Of a stretch of 8,851 nucleotides of DNA, positions 1 through 6,819 are shown piece after piece. The position numbers and the translations under genes are program-made. The notes below the pieces were generated by a model. The model did not search any database. It worked only from the letters and a program-made list of their open reading frames with translations, and was not told the origin of the DNA. The DNA comes from Candidatus Fermentibacterota bacterium (GTDB lineage: Bacteria > JAFGKV01). Where the stretch lies: positions 1 to 8,851 of the forward strand of contig JAUXFG010000158.1 in the NCBI GenBank assembly GCA_030620115.1, read 5' to 3'. Within the stretch, counting starts at the first letter, position 1. Each line of letters opens with the position of its first letter.

Positions 1-210
1 CTCCTCCACCTGTCATTGCGAGGAGAGTTCCGACGAAGCAATCTCATCCGCCCATCGAGATCGCCGCGCTATCGCTCGCGATGACCAACTCCTCCACCTG
101 TCATTGCGAGGAGAGTTCCGACGAAGCAATCTCATCCGCCCATCGAGATCGCCGCGCTACCACTCGCGATGACCAGCTCCTCCACCTGTCATTGCGAGGA
201 GGGTTCCGAA
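1..210. repeat. Tandem array of an 88-bp palindromic intergenic element (2 full + 1 partial copy)
   Basis: Two full 88-bp units (1-88 and 89-176) differ at only three positions. A third unit begins at 177, matches for about 34 bp with one mismatch, then diverges after about 210. Each full unit carries near-complementary ends, GTCATTGCGAG (12-22 and 100-110) and CTCGCGATGAC (75-85 and 163-173), which pair as an 11-bp stem with one G-U. An inner stem is possible between GCAATCTC and GAGATCGC. Each unit could therefore fold into a long hairpin on either strand. The style (TCATTGCGAG...GAAGCAATCTC) matches dispersed palindromic elements I recall from intergenic DNA of many bacteria. The array may continue left of the window. 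It lies just after the Omp85 gene and might protect or terminate that transcript, which is inference. No gene is visible in 1-257. Confidence 0.9.
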
Positions 211-217
211 AGCGTAA

Positions 218-254
218 GCACTTCCCTGCCTGTCCTGAAACATCCCAGAAGTGC
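218..254. other. Inverted repeat just downstream of the Omp85 stop codon
   Basis: GCACTTC (218-224) and GAAGTGC (248-254) are perfect 7-bp complements with a 23-bp gap, starting four bases after the Omp85 stop on the minus strand. No T-run follows on the minus strand, so this is at best a weak or Rho-assisted 3' end. It may simply be part of another repeat element joined to the partial third copy of the 88-bp unit. Confidence 0.4.
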
Positions 255-257
255 GGG

Positions 258-1880
258 CTAAAATCCTTGCTGGAGCGCCATGTGGATCCGTCCATCACGG
301 AGATCCTTTCCTTCAGGGATACCGTATTCTACACTGAGGGCGCCTATTGCCGTCTGGGCACGCAGCCCGATACCCATGCCTAGAGGCCATTCCCAGGCGT
401 GATCGTCCTCATAGACCCCGACATCAAAGAAGGCGAACAGGGTACTGCCACGATCCACTAGGAATCTATATTCAGTGTTGAGCCACCCGATGGTTCGTGA
501 ACGGAACTGGCGTTCCCGATACCCCCGCAAAGAGGTGGCTCCTCCAAGGGGAAACTGATCAGGGATGGGGATCTCATCTTCTTCACTGACTACCTGGCGC
601 CATGCCAATCGAAAACCCAGCGAGTGGCTGCCGTGGAGGTGAACATGCCTGCGCCTATCGATCTCCATTCGTACACTCGGCACCTTGGTTTCCTCTTCGA
701 GGTCTTTTCGCTGCTCGTAGCCGACTCTGAGACGCACCCAGTGGCCACCGCGCCACACGCCAATCTGTTGCTCGGCATCCCAGACAAGCTCTCCCCAGCC
801 TTCGCTGCTTCTCGTCGACATGACAAACTTCTGATGCTCCCCAGGGATGACGCGACGAGTGCTGTACCCGAGACTGCCTCGTACACCAGGCCCGAGACTC
901 CATGCCAGGGCAACAGCCCCCTTCCGTTCTACCCACAGCGTATCCTCCACCGCCTGAAGTACCTCGAGTTCAAGACTCGGGGGCAGTCCCAGCAGCCACG
1001 GTTCCCGGTACCGGATCAGGAGATCGCTCCGGCCATCCTCAGTGCCCTCCCAAGAGAAGGCCGCCTCCCTAGCCGTTCCTGCGATATTCTTCAAGCCCAC
1101 CTGAAGACTTCCGGTAAGGGTTCCTTCTCTGGAGATCCCCACGGCCCCCATGGCGGAATTGAACGTCCGCTCTTTGAGATGAAACTCCACCACAAGACGA
1201 TCCGATGAACTCCCTGCCCTGAGACGAGGGAGGCCGACTATCTCGTAGTAGCCTGTACGGATAAGACGGCTGTGAGCTGCATCAAGCCGTGCCTGATTAT
1301 ATATCATTCCAGGCGAAATTCCTGCGATTCGTGCGATAATACGACTCTTCGTCTTCACCGTCTCTGGTGCAGCGACCCTTTCGATAATCGTCTTGGGACC
1401 TTCCCGTACGGCAACCCGCATGCGCAACAAAGCCGTCGCGCTGTCCACCGTGGCATGGCGCACGGTGAAGGAAGCAAATGGATGCCCATTGTTCTCATAC
1501 CATAAAAGAAGATGATCCATCGCCTTGTGGAACGCCGACCCATCCCAGAACTCTCCCTCAAGATCTCTTATGGGGAACAAGGCAGGTGTTTCCGGATCAG
1601 CCCTCATACCATCGATGACCAGTCGCCCTAGCTGGTAGCGTCTTCCAGGGATCAAGGTCAGAACTGGATTGGTCTCCTGACACGTGGTCTCCACCTTGGC
1701 CTCGAAATACCCTTGTGCACCAGCTTCAACCAGGAGCTGTTCCATAACCCAAGCCTCGCGCCCCATGGAAAGGCTTTCAGGGTAAGCAGTCGCCAGCTCT
1801 TGCGTTAGGTCCATAGGCAAGATTCCCGCGAGATCCCATGTGGAGAGCAACAGGAGCCAGGCAAGGGTCATGGCGCTCAT
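258..1880 (-). CDS. Omp85-family outer-membrane protein (BamA/TamA-like, POTRA + barrel)
   Basis: This 540-residue protein has the layout of a short Omp85 protein, a family that inserts or translocates proteins at the outer membrane. A hydrophobic leader (about residues 4-20) is followed by POTRA-like segments at roughly 36-80 (partial), 80-160 and 164-238. The last two show the beta-alpha-alpha-beta pattern, for example the Y-E-N-N-G-H-P-F helix end and R-L-I-R-T-G-Y-Y. Residues 240-540 alternate as beta-strands. The Omp85 signature lies at 446-454 (GGATSLRGY, with the invariant Arg at 452), then LNTEYRF and FFDVGV, and the chain ends in Phe, a typical barrel C-terminus. The leader has no Lys or Arg before its hydrophobic core, which is unusual. 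The start ATG overlaps the upstream stop as TGATG with no clear Shine-Dalgarno, implying coupling to the giant barrel gene. It is much shorter than BamA (about 800 residues) and nearer TamA in size. The Omp85 assignment is firm; substrate and subfamily are unknown. Confidence 0.92.
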   Translation of the reverse strand: MSAMTLAWLLLLSTWDLAGILPMDLTQELATAYPESLSMGREAWVMEQLLVEAGAQGYFEAKVETTCQETNPVLTLIPGRRYQLGRLVIDGMRADPETPALFPIRDLEGEFWDGSAFHKAMDHLLLWYENNGHPFASFTVRHATVDSATALLRMRVAVREGPKTIIERVAAPETVKTKSRIIARIAGISPGMIYNQARLDAAHSRLIRTGYYEIVGLPRLRAGSSSDRLVVEFHLKERTFNSAMGAVGISREGTLTGSLQVGLKNIAGTAREAAFSWEGTEDGRSDLLIRYREPWLLGLPPSLELEVLQAVEDTLWVERKGAVALAWSLGPGVRGSLGYSTRRVIPGEHQKFVMSTRSSEGWGELVWDAEQQIGVWRGGHWVRLRVGYEQRKDLEEETKVPSVRMEIDRRRHVHLHGSHSLGFRLAWRQVVSEEDEIPIPDQFPLGGATSLRGYRERQFRSRTIGWLNTEYRFLVDRGSTLFAFFDVGVYEDDHAWEWPLGMGIGLRAQTAIGALSVEYGIPEGKDLRDGRIHMALQQGF

Positions 1881-1882
1881 CA
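1878..1882 (-). promoter_or_regulatory. TGATG stop/start overlap (translational coupling)
   Basis: On the minus strand the TGA stop of the giant barrel gene (1882-1880) shares its A with the ATG of the Omp85 gene (1880-1878). No good Shine-Dalgarno sits close upstream. Termination-reinitiation is the likely way the Omp85 gene is translated, which would tie its output to that of the giant protein. Confidence 0.8.
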
Positions 1883-4800
1883 GAAGTAGGCGATCAATTC
1901 CATCTTCCCTTCGAAAAGACGGCTTTGGGAAGGGCTTGATCCATAAGAGAAGTCCAGCCGCAACGTGAGTTTTTCCTGCAACTGGTAGTCACCCGTTATG
2001 TTGATCTTCCTTGTAGTGCCTTCTTGATCAGAGCGTTGATACAGACTTGCCATTTGAGCCCAAGGGCCATCCACGCTCAGCCTGGAGAGCATCGCTTTGA
2101 TGGTCATCCTTCCCCGCCCCGGAACGGTCCAGCGAACGCCTGAATTTGCCTCGAACTCACGAAGCGTCGCCTTTCTTGATTCTTGTGTTCCCTGCACTTG
2201 TTCGGCTGTCTCCTCCGAGAAAGTGCCGCCGGCCAGTAGCTGGAGATGCCGAGACAACGGTGTGGTGATCGATGGTGTGATACCCTTCCTTTTCGATCTA
2301 TTGCAGAGGCCGGCGGGTGCCTCGTCCTCCGATTCGTGGAACTCGTCCCGCACTTCGTCGGCTTCATAGAGCGCGACATCAAGCCTCCCCGTCAGGAAAA
2401 ATGGCGTGCGAACGCGCAACGTGGTCCGTTCTCTCCTTGTATGGAGCCGTCTTGTCAGACGCCTATGGTCCTCATCGTTGGAGAATAGCCATTGAATGCC
2501 CACCTTGACGCCGGTGCCGGGAGGGGTCACTTCGAAACGTTGTTCGATATGGTACTTCTTCCGCACAGTGGTGGAATCATTGGCAAAGGCCTCCGGACGA
2601 AGGAGATAGAACTGGCGCAGCTTGTCGGTGGTACTGCTGGCCTGTATCCGGGCTGACGTCTCGCTGGACAAAAGGCGCCTCCAATAGGGCCCGGACGAAC
2701 CTCCCGGGCGCAAGCGAACCGAAGCAGTACCTTCTACCATCGCCACGCGCTCCGCTCCGCCGGCGGGAACCAGGATCTTCTTGTGCGTACCTGCATCGGG
2801 TCCCACCCAGTGTCCTAGTGAATCATACTCCCCCACATTGGTCTCGAACTCCTCTTCAGGCACCAGCTCTTCCACCATGATCTCCGCTTCTCTCCCGCTG
2901 GCCTTGTAGGTCATCTCGAGATGGGGGCCTCCTTTCACAGGGGCAGCAGTGAGACGGACGGCCCCCACGGTGTTCCGCACGTCGTCTCCTGCAGAGGATG
3001 GTTGCGCAAGAAGAAATTCCTCGGTATAGCTGGTGGTGGTATGTGTGATGTCCGCCTTGGCCTTGAGCTCTGTCCCCATTGTCACGGCGAGATCCATTTC
3101 GTACCGTGCCCCGTGTTGGCTCGTGAGCCACTCCTCCTGCTCCCGAACAAATTCCCGCATGGTTCGTCTGCCTGCCATAAGCCGGATCAGATTTCGCGCC
3201 GAGCGCCCCACTCTGAAGCCATAGCCAACATCCATGTGACCTTTTCCGGAGGACACAGAAGGCTGCGTGTCCGGCATGTGGGAGATCTCTTCTCCCTTCC
3301 ACCGGAAAACGGGACCCAGCAGGCCCTCTTCACGAGAGAGGAAACCATCCGTCCACCATCGCGTATTGCCGCCTCCTGTGCGCGCTGAACGGTTGAACCG
3401 CCCCGACAGCCGGAAGCCGGCGGGAGCCACAATTCTGCCAGAGATCAAGGCTCGCCGATCCACCGTACCACTGTGACGGAGTTCGGCCAATGACATGGCG
3501 ACATTTCCTCCCGAGGAACTGCCCAGCATCATCTGAAGCTGCGTCTCACTTTGCGCTTCACTCTCTTCGCTAGGCGAATTCCATCCTCGCGCCCAATCTA
3601 CCGGCCGGGCTCTGCCTGGTGTGGCAAAGCCGGCTTCCTGTCCCCTCCAAATCAAATTGGCACGCCACGCCGGGAGGAATGTCTTCTCCGATCCGGAGGC
3701 CGTGAGATGAGCCTCCAAAGCGGCGGCATCATTGTCTTCATCATCTCGATCCGAGAGTGTATTCTTATCCTTCCTCGCCATGGCGCCTTCTACCGAAAGG
3801 CCAAGATGTTCCATCTCACCTATATCGAGCCCCACCACCGCCGTGGTGAGAGAATGTGGTATGGGAATTGACCTGCGGACAGTATAGTCCCCATGGCCCG
3901 GGCCCACATAGCGCCAGGTATCACTGGTTTCTCGAACATAGGAACCCCCACCTGATCGGTAGAATGTCGCCGTGAATGCTCCCCCCCACGACATCACGCC
4001 CAGATCAGAACCATCCATCATGCTTGTTTCACGCACCCTCGCTTCATGCAACGATCCCCCAGGAAAAAGAATGACCTCGCGTTTCATGACATAGTCGCCC
4101 ACTCCCGTACTCTCGGGAAGTGCCAAAAAATCCCCACCATTTGGCCCATAGTACTCGAACAGATCACCAACTGCCCGATACTCGCCGTGGCCGTCCCCCA
4201 CAGGGGAGAAACTTGCGGTCCACGTCCCCGATTCATGCGGGATGAGAAAGACAACATGGAGTGTGTCATACTGCCCCTCTCCTGGGCCTACATACGTAAA
4301 GGAAACCAACGAGGAGGATTCTTCGTCATCCCCTGCCTCGGCCAATGCCTGACGCTCTGTTTCGCTGAGAGTCCATTCGAGCGGGTGACTGGCATCGTCG
4401 GCCTCACGGAAGAGTCCGGCTCTCACGGTCACTGCGTCGGAAAGTGGTCCCGTGGTGGTAGTGATATAGACCGTCCTTCGATAGTTTTCCCTTGTATACT
4501 GGAAATCCACCGAGATTCGCGATTGCGCGGTGATGAGATTGCGTTCCGTGAATGTCAGTGCGCCGGTGGTGTAGTCTATGATGTAGTCGCGATCACTTCC
4601 CCTGCCGACTGCTCTCCCATCCAACCACACCCGCTCCGTTCCCGCCAACACCACCACCATGCCGCCAGCCCGTCCCAACTGATCTCCCAGGTAGTAAGGA
4701 CCCTGCTTCCCCTCTGTTCCTTCAAACTCCACAGAGGAAAACTCACCTTTCGTGGATGCGGCGGCGAACAGCGTTCTCCACGATCCCTGAGAAATGCTGC

Positions 4801-5536
4801 CCAAGATGCCCTGCATCTTCCTCTCGAGGTTGAGGTATTGGAAGCCACGTGTGCGGATAAAACAATCCCCAATGCTGACCTCATTTTCCTTTCTGCGAAG
4901 CTCGATCACCACCTTATCCAGCTCCTTCAATTCAGCGGTGGTCCCTTCGGGCTGAATGGGCGAATTCTCATCAGAAAGGCTCGCCACCACCTCCACATCA
5001 CCCGCCAAGGTTCCATGGAGCTGCACATTGAGAGACTGATCCAGACTGGGATCCTTGCCGGCGCCAAATCGTATGCCAATGGTCTTGCTTCCCGCGACAA
5101 ACAGGCTCCCCTCGGTGGAGAGATCGACCTGATGGGCCACGGGAGAGGATATCTTCCTTCCTGCCGACATCACCTCCTGTCCTGGGACAGGAGCGACGCG
5201 GTGAAAAAACACACGAGGAATGCCAAGCGGGAGATAGCGGTACTTGATGAGAAGGAGCGAGTCAGCAATGACACTGGGCGGCAAATGGATCACCGAATTG
5301 AACAAATCCACCCGGTATCCACCCGATCCCTCCCCCAAGGACACAGAGCCGGCGCGGACCAGAAATGATCCGGGGATCAGAAAGGAGTCAGCTAATTGAA
5401 GACTGGCGGGCTGCGGCGGTGCAAGATGGAGCGTACGGCGAATCCCAGGCGCCGCCCCTGCCGATGACGCCAGGAGAAGCACCGCAAAGATGTATGCCGG
5501 GCTACGAACGCTCCTCCATAATCCTGAGACAAACAA
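1880..5536 (-). CDS. Giant secreted protein, probable large outer-membrane beta-barrel, function unknown
   Basis: This 1218-residue protein is of no characterised family I can name. A signal peptide is clear: basic n-region, hydrophobic core at 15-23 and an SAGA/AP cleavage site near residue 28. Residues 167-224 form a compact block with LSDENSPIQPEGTT and ELDKVVIEL, ending in a short IGD strand. Residues 302-347 contain a WLDGRAVGRGSD - YIIDYTTGALTFT - RISVDFQY pattern, typical of beta-sandwich repeats in surface proteins. Residues 415-555 hold several degenerate VGxGxGDY motifs. From about 560 to the end the chain is dominated by alternating short amphipathic strands with charged or Gly-rich loops, and it finishes in Tyr-Phe as outer-membrane barrels do. 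I recall similar large uncharacterised proteins in FCB-group and candidate-phylum genomes, some compared to the SprA translocon, but cannot confirm homology. The start is TTG with AAGGA nine bases upstream. The 5' end overlaps the propeller gene by 35 bp and the 3' end is coupled to the Omp85 gene. Confidence 0.85.
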   Translation of the reverse strand: MFVSGLWRSVRSPAYIFAVLLLASSAGAAPGIRRTLHLAPPQPASLQLADSFLIPGSFLVRAGSVSLGEGSGGYRVDLFNSVIHLPPSVIADSLLLIKYRYLPLGIPRVFFHRVAPVPGQEVMSAGRKISSPVAHQVDLSTEGSLFVAGSKTIGIRFGAGKDPSLDQSLNVQLHGTLAGDVEVVASLSDENSPIQPEGTTAELKELDKVVIELRRKENEVSIGDCFIRTRGFQYLNLERKMQGILGSISQGSWRTLFAAASTKGEFSSVEFEGTEGKQGPYYLGDQLGRAGGMVVVLAGTERVWLDGRAVGRGSDRDYIIDYTTGALTFTERNLITAQSRISVDFQYTRENYRRTVYITTTTGPLSDAVTVRAGLFREADDASHPLEWTLSETERQALAEAGDDEESSSLVSFTYVGPGEGQYDTLHVVFLIPHESGTWTASFSPVGDGHGEYRAVGDLFEYYGPNGGDFLALPESTGVGDYVMKREVILFPGGSLHEARVRETSMMDGSDLGVMSWGGAFTATFYRSGGGSYVRETSDTWRYVGPGHGDYTVRRSIPIPHSLTTAVVGLDIGEMEHLGLSVEGAMARKDKNTLSDRDDEDNDAAALEAHLTASGSEKTFLPAWRANLIWRGQEAGFATPGRARPVDWARGWNSPSEESEAQSETQLQMMLGSSSGGNVAMSLAELRHSGTVDRRALISGRIVAPAGFRLSGRFNRSARTGGGNTRWWTDGFLSREEGLLGPVFRWKGEEISHMPDTQPSVSSGKGHMDVGYGFRVGRSARNLIRLMAGRRTMREFVREQEEWLTSQHGARYEMDLAVTMGTELKAKADITHTTTSYTEEFLLAQPSSAGDDVRNTVGAVRLTAAPVKGGPHLEMTYKASGREAEIMVEELVPEEEFETNVGEYDSLGHWVGPDAGTHKKILVPAGGAERVAMVEGTASVRLRPGGSSGPYWRRLLSSETSARIQASSTTDKLRQFYLLRPEAFANDSTTVRKKYHIEQRFEVTPPGTGVKVGIQWLFSNDEDHRRLTRRLHTRRERTTLRVRTPFFLTGRLDVALYEADEVRDEFHESEDEAPAGLCNRSKRKGITPSITTPLSRHLQLLAGGTFSEETAEQVQGTQESRKATLREFEANSGVRWTVPGRGRMTIKAMLSRLSVDGPWAQMASLYQRSDQEGTTRKINITGDYQLQEKLTLRLDFSYGSSPSQSRLFEGKMELIAYF
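3872..4294 (-). repeat. Protein-level degenerate repeat: VGxGxGDY motifs in the giant protein
   Basis: Residues 415-423 (YVGPGEGQY), 445-453 (PVGDGHGEY), 463-470 (YGPNGGDF), 476-482 (STGVGDY) and 543-551 (YVGPGHGDY) share one Gly-rich turn ending in Asp/Glu plus an aromatic residue. A weaker relative (HWVGPDAG) appears near 909. The spacing is irregular, about 12 to 65 residues, so this is an old diverged series and not a recent DNA duplication. Confidence 0.65.
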
Positions 5537-6530
5537 TATGACAATTCCTTGGATCAGCCAAAAAAAGCAGAACTCCCTCGTCCTTTTTGGAGGACTCCAT
5601 TGGCTCCCAGAAACATATATCCGACGCCGCGGAAAAAACCGACTCCGAGAGGTGCTCCTTGACCCTGGTCATGCTCCCCTCCGTTGCGTTGAGGATCACC
5701 ACATCAGCTTCCTTCTCGTCAATAATGGCGAGCATTCCACCTGGGCCCACATCGAGCCTGAATGGTACGATATCCCATGTATCCACGGTGAAAACCGTTC
5801 CCACTCGATCCACATGGATTATCGAGCCGCTGGAGGAATCGCAGATGTACAGAAGAGAACCCTTGCATGCGAGATCCGTGGGTTGGACTGCGTTCCCCGC
5901 TCCATATTCATCGGCCGCAAGGAATGGGCTTAATGCATCGAACGTATCGATCGTCTCGATCACCCCGGCGCCCGCGTCGGCCACGTAGAGAGGTCCGCTC
6001 TGGGCAGCCACCAGTGCCGATGGTCTCCATAACTCGCCCTCCTCGTCTTCAGGGGCACGCCGTATCTCCCGAACACCAAGCCCGGATCGTGTGATCTTCA
6101 GGACTCGACTGCCGTCGATGTCCGCCACATAGACGAACAGACCGCCAGGATCACAGATTGCGGTACGATCGGTGAATTCGCATGCTCCTTGGCCTGTTCC
6201 CCCAAACGATCTGACATGATCACCCTCAGGCGAGAAGAGGTGGATTCGCGGTTCTTCGCCGTCAGTGACCCAAAGACTCCCTTCTCGTGACACTGCCAAG
6301 CTCTGAGGTGACGAGAGGAGCTCCCTTCCGCCCACGATTCTCTCGACCTCGATGCGCACTCCCCCACCCGCCCAGACCACAAGAACCAACGAACAGAGGA
6401 ATCCCCACGCAGCAATCCAGCATTTGGGCAATCCCGCATTTCCACATTTCCCCACTTCCCCACTCCGTCCTTCATCTCTTTCTCGTAGATTCCAGATTAC
6501 AGATTGCCAGATTCCAAATTCCTCAAGCAT
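5502..6530 (-). CDS. Secreted six-bladed NHL-type beta-propeller protein
   Basis: The ORF is 342 codons; the reliable protein begins further in. Residues 37-54 form a hydrophobic signal segment with a likely VWA/G cleavage site near 54, so the product is probably exported; no lipobox Cys is evident. Six propeller blades follow at about 74-109, 119-156, 169-205, 216-251, 255-293 and 300-338. Blades 1 and 2 have the classic pattern (SLAVSREGSLWVTD...IHLFSPEG, then a GGTGQG linker). Residues 1-36 are encoded partly by a repeat also present in non-coding DNA at 6752-6802, and read as Trp/Gly-rich filler. Better starts are GTG at 6455 (GGAG seven bases upstream) or TTG at 6431; the ATG at 6530 has GGGAG nine bases upstream. 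The gene overlaps the giant barrel gene by 35 bp. NHL propellers usually bind proteins or glycans, so a binding partner of the barrel pair is plausible but unproven. Confidence 0.85.
   Translation of the reverse strand: MLEEFGIWQSVIWNLRERDEGRSGEVGKCGNAGLPKCWIAAWGFLCSLVLVVWAGGGVRIEVERIVGGRELLSSPQSLAVSREGSLWVTDGEEPRIHLFSPEGDHVRSFGGTGQGACEFTDRTAICDPGGLFVYVADIDGSRVLKITRSGLGVREIRRAPEDEEGELWRPSALVAAQSGPLYVADAGAGVIETIDTFDALSPFLAADEYGAGNAVQPTDLACKGSLLYICDSSSGSIIHVDRVGTVFTVDTWDIVPFRLDVGPGGMLAIIDEKEADVVILNATEGSMTRVKEHLSESVFSAASDICFWEPMESSKKDEGVLLFLADPRNCHIVCLRIMEERS
5534..5550 (-). promoter_or_regulatory. Ribosome binding site and TTG start of the giant barrel gene
   Basis: On the minus strand AAGGA (5550-5546) stands nine bases before a TTG codon (5536-5534). 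No ATG or GTG lies in frame close enough to keep the signal peptide intact, so TTG is the best start. The site lies inside the last codons of the propeller gene, consistent with one transcript. Confidence 0.65.
6463..6513. repeat. 51-bp direct repeat, copy 1 (inside the 5' end of the propeller ORF)
   Basis: This stretch matches 6752-6802 at 49 of 51 positions, with a perfect 33-bp core (6481-6513 = 6770-6802) built from CAGATT-type short units. It encodes about residues 6-23 of the longest propeller ORF, which argues that those residues are not ancestral protein sequence. Confidence 0.9.
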
Positions 6531-6570
6531 TTCCTTCTTCTCCCAATCGCCAGCTCATCCGCATCTCTGG

Positions 6571-6607
6571 AGGGACGCGCTCTGCCGTCAGTGGCGCAGG
6601 CGTCCCT
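6571..6607. repeat. Inverted repeat with 8-bp perfect arms
   Basis: AGGGACGC (6571-6578) pairs perfectly with GCGTCCCT (6600-6607), and an inner CTGC/GCAG pair can nest in the loop. The GGAGGGACGCGCTCTG wording resembles a dispersed intergenic element I have seen in other environmental genomes. There is no T-run after it on the minus strand, so it is not a standard terminator. Confidence 0.6.
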
Positions 6608-6642
6608 GCCTGCGGTCTTCCCCTGCCTGTGATCTTTCCGTA

Positions 6643-6688
6643 TCGAGCATGAAGGGCCATGACGGAGCATGGCCCTTCATCATCCCCA
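6643..6688. repeat. 46-bp hairpin repeat, copy A (perfect 13-bp stem)
   Basis: ATGAAGGGCCATG (6649-6661) and CATGGCCCTTCAT (6668-6680) are exact complements around a 6-base loop. The flanks TCGAGC and CATCCCCA are shared with copies B (8631-8676) and C (8812-8851). Copy A alone keeps a perfect stem. No T-tract follows on either strand. Confidence 0.9.
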
Positions 6689-6689
6689 C

Positions 6690-6723
6690 TTCAACGTTGA
6701 ATGTTGAATGTTCGATGTTCACT
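6690..6723. repeat. Heptamer tandem repeat with palindrome
   Basis: A 12-bp palindrome TTCAACGTTGAA (6690-6701) leads into GTTGAAT, GTTGAAT, GTTCGAT and GTTCACT in tandem (6696-6723). This is a short low-complexity repeat of the kind found in repeat-rich intergenic DNA; no function is visible. Confidence 0.75.
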
Positions 6724-6751
6724 CCCCCATTCCCCCATTCCAGCAATCCCC

Positions 6752-6802
6752 CTCCGTCCTTCATCTTCTTCTCGTAGATTCCAGATTACAGATTGCCAGA
6801 TT
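6752..6802. repeat. 51-bp direct repeat, copy 2 (intergenic, downstream of tonB)
   Basis: This is the partner of 6463-6513, 49 of 51 identical, ending 17 bp before the tonB stop. It is clearly non-coding, which makes it the reference for judging the copy inside the propeller ORF. It continues as further CAGATT units to about 6809. Confidence 0.9.
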
Positions 6803-6819
6803 ACAGATTCCCCCTCCCA

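Larger units (their letters stand above)
6531..6819. other. Non-coding mosaic of repeats between the tonB and propeller genes
   Basis: About 290 bp without a believable gene. From the tonB side it holds the second copy of the 51-bp direct repeat (6752-6802), a run of C-rich CCCCCATT units (about 6722-6752), heptamer repeats (6696-6723), a perfect hairpin element (6643-6688) and a second inverted repeat (6571-6607). I see no clear sigma-70 promoter. The start of the propeller cluster transcript probably lies here, or the whole set may be co-transcribed. Confidence 0.7.

Noticed and set aside
1-210. CRISPR array
   Set aside because: The 88-bp unit repeats as a whole, with no short repeat alternating with unique spacers, and no cas genes are present.
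81-383. Short open frames over the repeat array and the Omp85 3' end
   Set aside because: They are translations of the 88-bp repeat and of antisense Omp85 sequence.
624-1208. 194-codon plus-strand open frame inside the Omp85 gene
   Set aside because: The minus-strand frame carries the Omp85 barrel strands without interruption, and the plus-strand product shows no motif.
4046-5368. 440-codon open frame on the plus strand, antisense to the giant protein gene
   Set aside because: Its protein has a shadow-like composition (scattered Cys, His and Pro with no domain pattern), no clear ribosome site, and the opposite strand encodes a coherent signal-peptide protein across the whole stretch.
6649-6680. 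Intrinsic terminator at hairpin copy A
   Set aside because: The stem is strong, but neither strand has a T-run after it, and the same element occurs upstream of exbB where a terminator for this cluster is not expected.
6287-6777. Overlapping short plus-strand open frames around the tonB-propeller gap
   Set aside because: They translate the intergenic repeats and antisense propeller sequence; no start site or domain supports them.
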